64,000 bases of DNA. Source: Martinezella rhizogenes (GTDB taxonomy: Bacteria > Pseudomonadota > Alphaproteobacteria > Rhizobiales > Rhizobiaceae). The notes under the pieces are model-generated. The model was given only the letters and a program-made list of their open reading frames with translations, did not search any database and was not told the origin of the DNA. Location of the stretch: the NCBI RefSeq assembly GCF_027460065.1, contig NZ_JAPYZZ010000018.1, forward strand, positions 40,895-104,894. The letters are read 5' to 3'. Positions within the stretch are counted from its first letter, which is position 1. The number at the start of each line of letters is the position of its first letter. The position numbers were made by a program, and so were the translations under genes. Positions 18,337 to 27,226 of the stretch are shown one piece after another.

Positions 18337-19605
18337 TTATTTGCGCGGAGCAGTTCGGCGGCAGCGCCAGTTCCAGTCCCGCGCTTCGCCGGTATCCATA
18401 TGCACTGACTCGGTGTGGCAATAGGTGCCCACGCCGCCACGATCCGGCAGGGAACGCAGATAGGTGGCGAGTTCCCATTTGGAGACACCCTTGATCTGGA
18501 TGTCAGCGGCATCGCAGGTATAGTGCTTGGAACCCTGCCTAATTCCCTTCGGCGGACGATAACCGGAGGTGACGATCGCCGGGCTGTTATAGTGACGCTC
18601 CACATCCTTGATCATCCGCACCAGTTCCGGCTTGAAACAGCCGACTTCGACATGGTCCGTCTGCAGGAAAAGCCCGTTCGGGGCGACGCGTGTGAGGCCC
18701 GAAAGTGAGGCGAGCTTCATCAGGCCTGTCGGCTGGTCATCCTCTTCATCGAGATGGGCGTCGTCGAATTCCTCGGACATCATCGAGCGGCCGGAAAGCG
18801 CAATGCCCATCGACCCATCACCGGCTCCGGATAATGCGGCAACCTCAGTGTTGCCCGCCGTGCCGCTTTCGATCATCTTCGGCAGACGCTTCTTGGCAGC
18901 ACCTGCGAAAAACGCCGCAAGCGTCAGGCTCTTGCCCTGGCTCTCCTGCCCCTCACCCGTCGCTCCGGCATTGGCCGCCGGCTGCGCAGCCGCGAGCCGT
19001 TCCGGCTGCGGCACCGGCACGGCGGCGGGCTGACGATTTTCGCTATGCTGTTCCGGCGGCACCTGAGCGGCTACCGGAACAGGGACTGGCGCAGCAACAG
19101 GCTGCGGCTGCGTCGGCTGCACCGGCGCGGAATAGACGCTGCTGACGGCGGGAATGATTTTCTGGGCGGAACCGCCCTGGGCTGCGGTCGCGCCCTGAGC
19201 CGCTGCGGAACCGGGATGGGTCACCGCGTTTGCGGTGGAATAGATGCTGGACGTCCCGGCGGAAATCGCCGTCGGCTGCGTCGCCAGTCCGCCGATATCG
19301 GCGGCACCACCATAACCCTGTGCGGGGCCACCGGGTGCCTGTTGGGCCGGAACGTTGCCGGCACCGGCCGCCGATGCGACGGCGGGATCCACATAATGCC
19401 CCGGCTGCGTGCCGGCCGCCGGCGCAGCAACTGCTGCTGCGGCCGTCTGCTGCTTGTGCTGTGCGGCGATTTCCGGCTTCTTCGCCGTGGCGGCCATCTC
19501 GTCATCCGTCACCGCCGAAACGCAACCGGAAAGCCCGAGCAGCGAAACTGCAACGACAAAACGCTGACAGGAAAGGCGCCCTTTCGCATTCTCTGCAGTT
19601 TTCAT
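18337..19605 (-). CDS. DUF882/YcbK-type lipoprotein, D-Ala-D-Ala carboxypeptidase-like
   Basis: 422 residues. A lipoprotein signal peptide ends in the lipobox LSGC at about residues 25-28, followed by a long Ala/Pro/Gln/Gly-rich linker (roughly residues 40-250) and a C-terminal peptidase M15-like domain with the zinc motif SKHYTCDAADIQI and the later SVHMDTG. The family acts on peptidoglycan peptides; E. coli MepK (YcbK) is a relative. The low-complexity linker suggests a reach from the outer membrane to the wall. The frame extends upstream, but the lipoprotein signal fixes the start at 19605. Confidence 0.85.
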   Translation of the reverse strand: MKTAENAKGRLSCQRFVVAVSLLGLSGCVSAVTDDEMAATAKKPEIAAQHKQQTAAAAVAAPAAGTQPGHYVDPAVASAAGAGNVPAQQAPGGPAQGYGGAADIGGLATQPTAISAGTSSIYSTANAVTHPGSAAAQGATAAQGGSAQKIIPAVSSVYSAPVQPTQPQPVAAPVPVPVAAQVPPEQHSENRQPAAVPVPQPERLAAAQPAANAGATGEGQESQGKSLTLAAFFAGAAKKRLPKMIESGTAGNTEVAALSGAGDGSMGIALSGRSMMSEEFDDAHLDEEDDQPTGLMKLASLSGLTRVAPNGLFLQTDHVEVGCFKPELVRMIKDVERHYNSPAIVTSGYRPPKGIRQGSKHYTCDAADIQIKGVSKWELATYLRSLPDRGGVGTYCHTESVHMDTGEARDWNWRCRRTAPRK

Positions 19606-19764
19606 GGATGGCCTCCGTATCTTACGCATTTTCACCAGCAGCACGGCAACGGAATCGTGCGCTTCCCCGAAACGGAACAGGCCGTTTTTGATTCGCGGAC
19701 TATGCCTCATCCCCTCGGGACAAGGCAAGTGCGCGAAAAACCGCCCGTATTCGCTCAAAAAACC

Positions 19765-20205
19765 CTACCAGGAACCGGTATTCTGCATAGATATCCACGG
19801 TTCGGCTGGTGCGAGGCTTTCGCCTTTCTGCAGAATTTCGAAGGAAATACCGTCAGGCGAGCGAACGAAAGCCATGTGCCCGTCACGCGGCGGCCGGTTG
19901 ATGACGATGCCGTTCTGCTGAAGGCGCGCGCAGAAGTCGTAGATATTGTCGACCTCATAAGCGAGATGGCCGAAATTGCGGCCGCCGGTGTAATTCTCGG
20001 TATCCCAGTTATAGGTCAGTTCCAGACACGGCGCCTTGTTTTCCTTCGCTGCAGCAATGTCGTCACGCGCAGCAAGAAACACCAGCGTGAATCGGCCTTT
20101 TTCGTTCTCGATTCGGCGTATTTCCGTAAGACCTAGGAGGTCGACGTAGAATGTAAGTGATTCGCCAAGGTCTTTGACGCGAACCATCGTGTGCAGATAC
20201 CGCAT
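19765..20205 (-). CDS. gloA: Lactoylglutathione lyase (glyoxalase I)
   Basis: 146 residues from the MRYLHTM start. It isomerises the methylglyoxal-glutathione hemithioacetal to S-lactoylglutathione. The metal ligands of the two beta-alpha-beta modules are visible: His in [13 protein letters not shown], Glu in [10 protein letters not shown], His in [10 protein letters not shown] and Glu in GISFEIL. The mixed [12 protein letters not shown] run is diagnostic of glyoxalase I. The ATG at 20205 is preferred to one five codons upstream because the family starts there. Divergent from the cold-shock gene. Confidence 0.95.
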   Translation of the reverse strand: MRYLHTMVRVKDLGESLTFYVDLLGLTEIRRIENEKGRFTLVFLAARDDIAAAKENKAPCLELTYNWDTENYTGGRNFGHLAYEVDNIYDFCARLQQNGIVINRPPRDGHMAFVRSPDGISFEILQKGESLAPAEPWISMQNTGSW

Positions 20206-20397
20206 TTTATTCCTCTCCATTACACGGGTCCGAAGCCGTTAAACGCACGATGGCAAGCCCCGGACAAGGACGGCGACATAAAAGCAGGTGCGTAAATCAA
20301 AAACTAGGGCTTGCGTGAAACCGTTACCAAGATGTTAATCTGGCGCACAGGAATCAGTTGACCGGTGTATGGCGCGTAATCGAGGGGTTGGCAGGAT

Positions 20398-20976
20398 ATG
20401 GCTGATAGGATGTCATCGAAAACGATAGTCGATGTCGAGGACCTTTCGGGCGATGCCGTGGACCTGACCGAAATCACCGGCGTCGTGAAATGGTTCGACG
20501 TCGCCAAGGGTTTCGGCTTCATCGTGCCCGATAACGGCGCGCAGGATGTGCTGCTGCACGTCTCGTGCCTGCGCCGCGACGGCTACCAGACCATCCTCGA
20601 AGGCACGCGTATCGTCGCCCTGATCCAGCGGCGCGACCGCGGTTTTCAGGTTTTCCGCATCCTGTCCATGGATCAGTCGACCGCGGTTCACCCCTCGCAG
20701 CTGCCGCCGGTACGCACCCATGTGCAAGTCACGCCGTCCAGCGGACTTGAGCGCGCCATCGTCAAGTGGTTCAACCGCACCAAGGGTTTCGGCTTCCTGA
20801 CGCGTGGCGAAGGAACGGAAGATATTTTCGTGCATATGGAAACGCTGCGCCGTTTCGGCCTGACGGAACTGCGCCCCGGCCAGGTGGTGCTGGTGCGTTA
20901 CGGCGATGGCGACAAGGGCTTGATGGCGGCGGAGATCCATCCCGATAACCCGGTTTCCATCGGGATGTCGCATTGA
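20398..20976 (+). CDS. Double cold-shock-domain protein
   Basis: 192 residues with two cold-shock domains, about residues 26-92 (TGVVKWFDVAKGFGFIVP) and 116-182 (RAIVKWFNRTKGFGFLT). Both keep the RNA-binding motif KGFGF and the second the DIFVH motif; in the first DIFVH is replaced by DVLLHV. Such tandem proteins are common in alphaproteobacteria and act as RNA chaperones, not always cold-induced. The stop codon overlaps the start of the DUF192 gene (TGATG), so the two form an operon. Confidence 0.93.
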   Translation: MADRMSSKTIVDVEDLSGDAVDLTEITGVVKWFDVAKGFGFIVPDNGAQDVLLHVSCLRRDGYQTILEGTRIVALIQRRDRGFQVFRILSMDQSTAVHPSQLPPVRTHVQVTPSSGLERAIVKWFNRTKGFGFLTRGEGTEDIFVHMETLRRFGLTELRPGQVVLVRYGDGDKGLMAAEIHPDNPVSIGMSH

Positions 20977-21458
20977 TGTCCGGCCTGCGTCTCATGGTGA
21001 AAAGCGCCGTTACGGCGCTTCTTTTTTTCACGCTTGCCAGCACCGTCCAGTCTCAGGAACGTCAGACATTCACGTCCGAGCCGCTGACCATTGAAACCGC
21101 CTCCGGCAAAACCCAGGACTTTGTAGCCGAACTGGCGCTGGACGACGCCCAGCGCTCGCAGGGCCTGATGTTCCGCAAATCCATGCCTCCTGAAAACGGC
21201 ATGCTGTTCGATTTCGGCGAGACACGCGCCGTGGCCATGTGGATGCGCAACACCCTCATCCCGCTCGATATGCTGTTCATCGCTGGTGATGGCCGAATCA
21301 CCCATATCCATGAAAACGCGGTTCCGCATTCGGAAGCGATCATCAGCTCCCGCGGACCCGTAAAATTTGTGCTTGAGCTGAATGGCGGCGCCGCAAAACG
21401 TTATGGCATCAAGCCTGGCGACATGGTCCGCAGTGCGCAGGTCGGCAACCGGAAATAA
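20976..21458 (+). CDS. Exported DUF192 family protein
   Basis: 160 residues. A signal peptide (LRLMVKSAVTALLFFTLASTVQSQ) precedes a DUF192 domain recognised by RSQGLMFRKSMPPENGMLFDFG, MWMRNTLIPLDMLF and IPHSEAI-like sequence. The family is small, widespread and of unknown role, periplasmic here. A TTG one codon before the ATG is also possible; the ATG overlapping the upstream stop was chosen. It follows the cold-shock gene without a gap, so joint expression is expected. Confidence 0.88.
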   Translation: MSGLRLMVKSAVTALLFFTLASTVQSQERQTFTSEPLTIETASGKTQDFVAELALDDAQRSQGLMFRKSMPPENGMLFDFGETRAVAMWMRNTLIPLDMLFIAGDGRITHIHENAVPHSEAIISSRGPVKFVLELNGGAAKRYGIKPGDMVRSAQVGNRK

Positions 21459-21518
21459 CATTGCCGCGTTATTGTGTCTGAATGAGCCGGACGACCTCTC
21501 GCCCGGCTGGCACAATAA

Positions 21519-21767
21519 TCAGTAAACCGGCTCGATATGGCTCAAAATCCGGCAATTGGAGATGGAAGCGGCAAGATTGATGGCGATATCGATCGCCTCG
21601 ACCGAATCGGCCGTGCCTTCCAGATAGATCACGTCATTTTCGACAGTCGCGGAAATACGCGACTTTTCGAGACCCGATTCAAAGGCCAGCGCCGAGGTGA
21701 TCGCCTGGCATACGCCAGCCATGCGGTCTCCGAAAAAGCTTTCCTGAATGCCTGACAAATTGAACAT
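21519..21767 (-). CDS. Small BON-domain protein
   Basis: 82 residues with a BON-like half (AITSALAFESGLEKSRISATVENDVIYLEGTADSVEAIDIAIN). BON domains bind phospholipid or serve osmotic-stress proteins such as OsmY, usually in the periplasm, but there is no signal peptide here, so it may be cytoplasmic. The ATG at 21767 is preceded by AAGGAG at optimal distance; a longer frame lacks this. Convergent with the DUF192 gene. Confidence 0.8.
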   Translation of the reverse strand: MFNLSGIQESFFGDRMAGVCQAITSALAFESGLEKSRISATVENDVIYLEGTADSVEAIDIAINLAASISNCRILSHIEPVY

Positions 21768-21980
21768 ATGCGTTCTCCTTCTTATGGACATACCAACGCA
21801 TGAGCGTGGAGTTTGTTCATCTCCGGTTCATCTATTTGTTCATCTTCCATTCATCTTGGAAAATTGGAACCCCCTGACCGATCACATTTTAGGTGATCGG
21901 GAACCATTTCGTGAGGCAGGCATTTCGCGCATGGGAGCAAACACGGCCATGAAGGCGCGTGAAACAGGGAGGAGAATGAC

Positions 21981-22250
21981 ATGCTGATCAACAGAACGGA
22001 GCCGTGTCACCACGCCTCGTGGATGAAGCCGGTGGCGATCCACCTGCCGCTTTGCGTCGCCGTGGAGATTTACAGCCCGCTGGTGGCGCTTGACATGCTG
22101 ATGTACCGCTGGCCCGAGGAACATGGACCAGAATATGAAGAGGCGCGCAGAAACTGCCTCAATGCCATTGCCGGCAAATGCGACATCGAGATTGCACGGG
22201 AATCGTTTCTCGTCGCAAGCAGTCATGCCCATATCCTGAACGTCCACTAA
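21981..22250 (+). CDS. DUF982 family protein
   Basis: 89 residues with the DUF982 pattern: PVAIHLPLCVAVEIYSPLVALD, YRWPEEHGPEYEEARRNCLNA and ARESFLVASSHAHI. DUF982 proteins are small and rhizobia-rich; rhizobial genomes carry many copies and their role is unknown. GGGAGGAG lies six bases before the ATG. A terminator follows 27 bases after the stop, so it is monocistronic. Confidence 0.82.
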   Translation: MLINRTEPCHHASWMKPVAIHLPLCVAVEIYSPLVALDMLMYRWPEEHGPEYEEARRNCLNAIAGKCDIEIARESFLVASSHAHILNVH

Positions 22251-22276
22251 AACTCTTTGACCGTCATGATGATTGG

Positions 22277-22304
22277 GCCCTTCTTCATGAAGGGCTTTTC
22301 TTTG
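22277..22304 (+). terminator. Rho-independent terminator after the DUF982 gene
   Basis: A 7-bp stem GCCCTTC/GAAGGGC with loop TTCAT, followed by TTTTCTTTG. Confidence 0.85.
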
Positions 22305-22460
22305 CGCCAGGCTTCCGCAGCGCTTTCATGCACGGCGCAGCCTCCCCGCCTGCCGATCATGACATGTAACTGTCACTCAAACGTTATAATCCGCAGAGAT
22401 GAATTCCATGGAATCGATTGGCGCTGAACCGCCAAAAGCTCGGGAGTGGAACTGGCCAGC

Positions 22461-23603
22461 ATGGAAACCGTCTTTGCCCTTTGCGCAATTCTGCTCCTCG
22501 CCGTCAATCTTCTCGGCATCGTTCTCGCCGGCTGGCGACTAACGAGACGGGACGCGGAAAACGATCTTGTCCGGCAAAAACCGCCGGTCTCGGTAGTCGT
22601 GCCGCTGCGCGGCGTCGAAAACTTCACGCCGCTGACGCTCTCACGCGCCTTCGGGCTCGACTGGCCGGATTACGAGCTGCTGTTCTGCGTTGCAGACGAA
22701 TTCGACCCCGTGATCGCGGAAGTCCACAAGGCCGCCGCCGCATTTCCCTCGGTCTCCATGCAATTGCTGATCGGCGACGATCGCGTCAGCGCCAACCCGA
22801 AGCTGAACAATTGCGTCAAGGGCTGGCGCGCCGCCAGGCACGAATGGGTGATTCTGGCCGATTCGAACGTGCTGATGCCAAAATCCTATATAGCCGCGAT
22901 GATGTCGGCCTGGCGGCCGGATAGCGGGCTGGTCTGCTCGCCGCCGCTCGGTTCCCGCCCTGTGGGGTTCTGGGCCAATGTGGAATGCGCCTTCCTCAAT
23001 GGCTCGCAGGGCCGCTGGCAATATGCAGCGGAAGCGATCGGCATCGGTTTCGCACAGGGCAAATCGATGTTGTGGAACAAACAGTTCCTGGAGGACCGTG
23101 GCGGCATTCGCGCACTCGCCGCCGAAATCGCCGAGGACGCCGCGTCCACGAAGCTCGTGCGAAGCGCCGGCCGCAAGGTGCATCTGGTCTCCGCCCCATT
23201 TGAGCAACCGCTCGGCCAGCGCCATGCCGGCGAAATCTGGTCACGCCAGACCCGCTGGGCGCGGCTGAGACGCGTGACCTTCCCGCAATATTTCGCACCG
23301 GAAATCCTGACCGGCGCGCTGCCGCCGCTTCTTTTCGCGCTTGCCGCCGCCGCCATGATGGATGTGAACCTCGTCGCGACCGCCGCTGTTGTCCTCGCCC
23401 TCATGTACGGACCGGAACTGGCGCTCGGCGCCCTCAATGGCTGGCCGGTATCGCTCTATACGCTGCCGGCCATGATCGCCCGCGACATGATCATGCCCGT
23501 CGTCTGGGCGCGCAGCTGGATCGGCAGCGCGGTGGCCTGGCGCGGCAATGTCATGACGATCGGCACGGCGGAGAGCACTCTGGCTGGTCCGTCTGCGGAA
23601 TAA
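22461..23603 (+). CDS. GT21 glycosyltransferase, ceramide glucosyltransferase-like
   Basis: 380 residues. An N-terminal membrane segment (residues about 4-25) anchors a GT-A catalytic domain: VSVVVPLRGVENFTPLTL, D1 region CVADEFDPV, NPKLNNCVKGW, the DSNVLMP segment and the processive-type QxxRW-like motif RQTRWARL. Several membrane helices close the protein. The pattern is that of family 21 glucosylceramide synthases, which occur in Agrobacterium; from memory, a bacterial enzyme of this type was shown to make glucosylceramide. The start is uncertain: ATG 22461 was chosen, a GTG at 22446 is in frame. Confidence 0.85.
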   Translation: METVFALCAILLLAVNLLGIVLAGWRLTRRDAENDLVRQKPPVSVVVPLRGVENFTPLTLSRAFGLDWPDYELLFCVADEFDPVIAEVHKAAAAFPSVSMQLLIGDDRVSANPKLNNCVKGWRAARHEWVILADSNVLMPKSYIAAMMSAWRPDSGLVCSPPLGSRPVGFWANVECAFLNGSQGRWQYAAEAIGIGFAQGKSMLWNKQFLEDRGGIRALAAEIAEDAASTKLVRSAGRKVHLVSAPFEQPLGQRHAGEIWSRQTRWARLRRVTFPQYFAPEILTGALPPLLFALAAAAMMDVNLVATAAVVLALMYGPELALGALNGWPVSLYTLPAMIARDMIMPVVWARSWIGSAVAWRGNVMTIGTAESTLAGPSAE

Positions 23604-23655
23604 CTGAGAATATTTCCTGGGAGTTACGCCGGAAAGCTGATGTTCTGCTTTAAAA

Positions 23656-23732
<77 letters not shown>

Positions 23733-23748
23733 CCGAGGCGATGGCTGG

Positions 23749-23777
23749 GGAATACACGGTTCACCCAGAGTCCGCAA
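23749..23777 (-). promoter_or_regulatory. Possible promoter of tRNA-Pro
   Basis: On the minus strand TTGCGG (23772-23777) and TATTCC (23749-23754) are 17 bases apart, 16 bases in front of the tRNA. The boxes are only moderate matches to the sigma-70 consensus. Confidence 0.45.
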
Positions 23778-23999
23778 CAGGGAAATTCATCTTTGTTCAG
23801 TCGCGGCCCTGATCGGTAAAATACGCAGCCGGCGCGGCAACGGTGGGATAAGGAAAGCGCGGGATAATCGTCTTGACTCTCACCTGAAGTCAGTCCATTT
23901 CAAATTCAACGTTCCTGACACGATTTGGTTATTCTATTCAGGTACGTGAAGAATAATTCGGGGTGTTGCGCCCCACTGTCCAACCGGAGCAGTTTCGAC

Positions 24000-24305
24000 A
24001 TGTCTGCGAAGATCTACCGCCCTGCAAAAACCGCCATGCAATCCGGCACGGCGAAGACCAATGTCTGGGTTCTGGAATTCGACGCCGAAGTTCCGCGCAA
24101 GATCGATCCGATCATGGGCTACACCTCCAGCTCCGACATGAAGCAGCAGGTCAAGCTGACATTCGAAACACAGGAACAGGCCGAAGCCTATGCACAGCGC
24201 AAGGGCATCGAATACCGCGTGATCCTGCCGAAGGAAGCGACCCGCAAGGTGGTTTCCTACACCGACAATTTCCGTTTCAACCGCACCCAACCCTGGACGC
24301 ACTGA
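24000..24305 (+). CDS. NDUFS4-like (ETC complex I 18 kDa region) protein
   Basis: 101 residues, all within the eukaryotic NDUFS4 / complex I 18-kDa subunit family: KIYRPAKTAMQSGTAKTNVWVLEFD, PIMGYTSSSDMKQQVKLTFET and PTEATRKVVSYTDNFRFNR-like sequence. In alphaproteobacteria this accessory subunit sits on NADH dehydrogenase near the peripheral arm and stabilises it. The ATG at 24000 begins the family region; the frame extends upstream but into non-conserved sequence. It stands alone between two tRNA genes. Confidence 0.92.
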   Translation: MSAKIYRPAKTAMQSGTAKTNVWVLEFDAEVPRKIDPIMGYTSSSDMKQQVKLTFETQEQAEAYAQRKGIEYRVILPKEATRKVVSYTDNFRFNRTQPWTH

Positions 24306-24347
24306 AACACTACAGTTTTCGCCGGCAGCATCGCTGCCCGGCATGAC

Positions 24348-24424
24348 GGCCCCTTAGCTCAACTGGATAGAGCAACTGCCTTCTAAGCAGTAGGTCGCAG
24401 GTTCGAGTCCTGCAGGGGTCGCCA
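24348..24424 (+). tRNA. tRNA-Arg (anticodon TCT)
   Basis: 77 bases with encoded CCA. The acceptor stem GGCCCCT pairs with AGGGGTC (one G-T pair), discriminator G; the anticodon loop CTTCTAA sits in an ACTGC/GCAGT stem, anticodon TCT for AGA/AGG. It lies 42 bases after the NDUFS4-like gene on the same strand and may be cut from its transcript. Confidence 0.97.
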
Positions 24425-24477
24425 CCGCTTCTCACATTGTCAATAAAAGACTGGCCGGATCAGGTTGCAATACGCGA

Positions 24478-24696
24478 TCAGTCTGCGTTTGCATCGCGGT
24501 TGTTTTTCATCTTTCTCCATTTCAAGAGATAACCGAAACCCGGTCCGATCAGCATGCCGCCGATAACCCACTCGACCAGGGTCAAGGGTCGCTCATCCGG
24601 ATCGTGACCAGTCACGTAGAGAAAGAGAAAAAACGCGACCACGCCGCCGATCAGGAGCGTGACCGGAAAAAACACACTGTCGCGAAAACCTTTCAT
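24478..24696 (-). CDS. Small two-helix membrane protein
   Basis: 72 residues with two hydrophobic segments (about residues 8-28 and 41-58) separated by a short acidic loop (GHDPDERP) and a basic C-terminal tail (KWRKMKNNRDANAD). A GGGAG ribosome-binding site lies eight bases before the ATG at 24696, which is why this start was preferred to the GTG three codons upstream. Not recognised. Convergent with tRNA-Arg. Confidence 0.65.
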   Translation of the reverse strand: MKGFRDSVFFPVTLLIGGVVAFFLFLYVTGHDPDERPLTLVEWVIGGMLIGPGFGYLLKWRKMKNNRDANAD

Positions 24697-24816
24697 ACAT
24701 TCCACTCCCTTGGCCGTGTTGATAAAGGTATTGGGTATGATTCCGTTGGCAAACGGTTTTTACAGCGGCGACGGCAAGTTATCGATTGAGCAGTATTGCG
24801 CCACTAGCAGTCATTG

Positions 24817-25329
24817 TCACGCGACTGGGAGCAGCCTTTGAAACAAGAGACGGTTTCTCTCAGGGAGGTGACGCGCAAACGCGAAACCAGCTTTATCTAA
24901 GATCCTCTGCGACCCCATGTTATCCGGATGGGCCATTGCCCAAACCTCTGGAAGCTCGAGCTGGTTATCTGCGAAACTCAATGCCGCGCTGACGAGCTCG
25001 GAGGCATATCCCATCCCCCAAGCTTCGGGGCGGAAATAATATCCAACCTCGAAATTCCAACCGGGATCAAATGGGTCTTCGTACAAACCGCCCCAGCCAA
25101 CAATCCGGCCGTTGTCACGACGTAAAACCACCCATGGGGCACAGCCATCATGGCGTCTTCGCCATTCATGGACCATTATCCTTCTCTGACATTCTCTTAA
25201 CGTTTTATCGCAATGGGTATGCTGCATCGCCACCGGGTCTCCAAGGAACTCGAATAGCTCCGGAATGTCCGCATAGCGGGGTGGACGTAGGATCAAACGT
25301 TCAGTTTCCAGCACGATCTCGAATTCCAC
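24817..25329 (-). CDS. GNAT acetyltransferase, RimJ/RimL type
   Basis: 170 residues. The start ETERLILRPPRYADIPELFEF is typical of the RimJ/RimL-like acetyltransferases; the acetyl-CoA site appears as YYFRPEAWGMGYASELV and the end has ENMGSQRILDKAGF-like sequence (DNMGSQRILDKAGFAFARH). It may acetylate a protein N-terminus, an amino sugar or an antibiotic; the substrate is unknown. It stands alone, without close neighbours. Confidence 0.87.
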   Translation of the reverse strand: MEFEIVLETERLILRPPRYADIPELFEFLGDPVAMQHTHCDKTLRECQRRIMVHEWRRRHDGCAPWVVLRRDNGRIVGWGGLYEDPFDPGWNFEVGYYFRPEAWGMGYASELVSAALSFADNQLELPEVWAMAHPDNMGSQRILDKAGFAFARHLPERNRLLFQRLLPVA

Positions 25330-25520
25330 ATGTGTTCACACGATAGCCAAACAAACATCCGCGCTAAGGAGCATCGGTCAACTGATTTCGTTACTTTTGT
25401 CCGCTTCGGGCCAATAGCCGTCATCAGACTCAGCCGCTGCGCCCCACCCGCTTTAGCCAATTTGCATACTCGCACCTTCCATTCCGCCCCAAGCAAGAGC
25501 GCCAACGCCGGCCCTTCGCC

Positions 25521-25676
25521 CTACCCCTGCCCCATCAACGTGAAGTAACCCCAAGCCGCCACAAAAAACGCGATGACGGCCGCAATCGCCAGCGCCTTCT
25601 TCGCTTTCGGCCCGAGCGGTTCGCGCGGCTTTTTCGGCGGCACCGGTTTGCGGAACTTCACCACATTGTCGTTCAT
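25521..25676 (-). CDS. Small single-helix membrane protein (51 residues)
   Basis: A 51-residue protein, MNDNVVKFRKPVPPKKPRE at the start, then a proline and lysine-rich stretch and a C-terminal hydrophobic helix (ALAIAAVIAFFVAAWGYF). The basic N-terminus should be cytoplasmic. GC-rich third positions agree with coding, though only a weak AGGA site precedes the ATG. From memory, similar conserved proteins occur in many rhizobia; no function is known. The adjacent MacA-like gene is divergent. Confidence 0.7.
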   Translation of the reverse strand: MNDNVVKFRKPVPPKKPREPLGPKAKKALAIAAVIAFFVAAWGYFTLMGQG

Positions 25677-25913
25677 TTCATCATCGTCCTGAATGTCACT
25701 GCTGAAACCTTAGCCCTCTCTGTGGCATCGGTCTTTCCAATGCTTATCTCTAGCAGACCAGAACTATCATAAATATTACCAAGTTTTCACTTCACCCTTG
25801 AGGCAAGCTATGTCACTTCCCACAATCAGAGGAATACACAGCGACAGGCGGATGGACAAACCGCGGAACGGAAACAACCCTCTGTGGTATTTTGAATTTT
25901 GCGAGTGACGAGA

Positions 25914-27212
25914 ATGAATGACGCCAACGGCAATGGCCGCGATACACCAGACAGCCAGCCCGATCTGCGTGAGATTCTGGGAACGAACAGAAACGGCAGG
26001 AAGAAGAAATCGCGTCGGTTTCTCTATATCGCGGCAGCCATTGTGCTGATTGGCGGCGGCCTTGGCTATTATTACCAGTCACGCGCAGCGGGTGTGGCTT
26101 ACAACTACACTACGGAACCCGCGCGTCAGGGCGATCTCTCCGTCATCGTCACCTCCACCGGCTCGGTGCAGCCGACGGATCAGGTCGATATATCGAGCGA
26201 ATTGTCCGGTACCGTGCGCAAGGTCAACGTCACCTATAACACCCCCGTGAAAGCCGGAGACGTTCTGGCGGAGCTGGATACCAACAAGCTGGAGGCCGAC
26301 GTGCAGAGCGCCCGCGCCAAGCTTGCTTCCGCCAAGGCCAATGTGCTGAAGGCGCGCGCCGATCTCGGCTCGGCAAAGACATCCATGGAACGCCTGCGGT
26401 CGCTGGTGCAAAACCGTGTGTCCAGCCAGCAGGATCTGGATGCGGCGCAGTTCACCCACGATGCTGCGGCTGCAACGCTGCAGGTCAACGAGGCAACCGT
26501 GCTTTCGGCGGAAGCGGATCTGCGGCTCGCCGAGGTCAATCTCGGCAAGGCCAAGATCGTCTCGCCCATCGATGGCGTCATCCTCACCCGCAGCGTTGAT
26601 CCGGGCGCCACCGTCGCCTCCTCGCTGAATGCTCCGGTGTTGTTCACCATCGCCGGCGATCTGCGTCATATGGAATTGCAGGTCTCGGTGGATGAGGCCG
26701 ATGTCGGCAAGGTCGAGACCGGGCAGAAGGCCACGTTCAATGTCGATGCCTATCCCGACCGCAGCTTCCCGGCCGAGATCGAAACCGTGCGTTTCGCCTC
26801 CGAAACCGTATCCAATGTGGTGACCTACAAGGGCATATTGACTGTCGATAATGCGGAACTGCTGCTGCGCCCCGGCATGACGGCAACGGCCAATATCATC
26901 GTCGAGGAAATCAAGGACACGCTGCTGGTGCCGAATTCGGCGCTTCGTTATACGCCGCCGCGCGAATCCGCCTCGCGTAGTGGCGGGTTGATGAGCCTGT
27001 TCCGCCCGCCCCGCATGGGCCGCTCGCAGAACCGCGATGCCGGCCAGGCCGCGCAAGGCAAAAGAACGGTCTGGGTGCTGCGCGACAACAATCCGGTGTC
27101 CGTCGCCATCGAAACCGGTTCCACTGACGGCCAGCACACCGTGGTCAAATCGGGCGAACTGAAAGCCGATGATCTGGTGATTACCGACGCTACGGCCCGC
27201 AACGCCGGCTGA
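25914..27212 (+). CDS. macA: MacA-like periplasmic adaptor of an ABC efflux pump
   Basis: 432 residues. A cytoplasmic tail, one membrane anchor (about residues 36-55: SRRFLYIAAAIVLIGGGLGYYY) and a periplasmic HlyD-type adaptor: barrel-sandwich halves (TGSVQPTDQVDISSELSGTV, GKAKIVSPIDGVILTRSVDPG) flank an alpha-hairpin (about 95-175). It should connect the ABC permease to an outer-membrane channel of the TolC type. The ATP-binding subunit starts 14 bases after the stop. An in-frame TTG five codons upstream exists. The substrate (lipid, peptide, siderophore or antibiotic) is not evident. Confidence 0.9.
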   Translation: MNDANGNGRDTPDSQPDLREILGTNRNGRKKKSRRFLYIAAAIVLIGGGLGYYYQSRAAGVAYNYTTEPARQGDLSVIVTSTGSVQPTDQVDISSELSGTVRKVNVTYNTPVKAGDVLAELDTNKLEADVQSARAKLASAKANVLKARADLGSAKTSMERLRSLVQNRVSSQQDLDAAQFTHDAAAATLQVNEATVLSAEADLRLAEVNLGKAKIVSPIDGVILTRSVDPGATVASSLNAPVLFTIAGDLRHMELQVSVDEADVGKVETGQKATFNVDAYPDRSFPAEIETVRFASETVSNVVTYKGILTVDNAELLLRPGMTATANIIVEEIKDTLLVPNSALRYTPPRESASRSGGLMSLFRPPRMGRSQNRDAGQAAQGKRTVWVLRDNNPVSVAIETGSTDGQHTVVKSGELKADDLVITDATARNAG

Positions 27213-27226
27213 CGGAGGAAGAGCTG

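Noticed and set aside
25330..25548. A 72-codon plus-strand frame in the gap before the 51-residue protein gene
   Set aside because: No ribosome-binding site, unusual composition and overlap with the better supported minus-strand gene.
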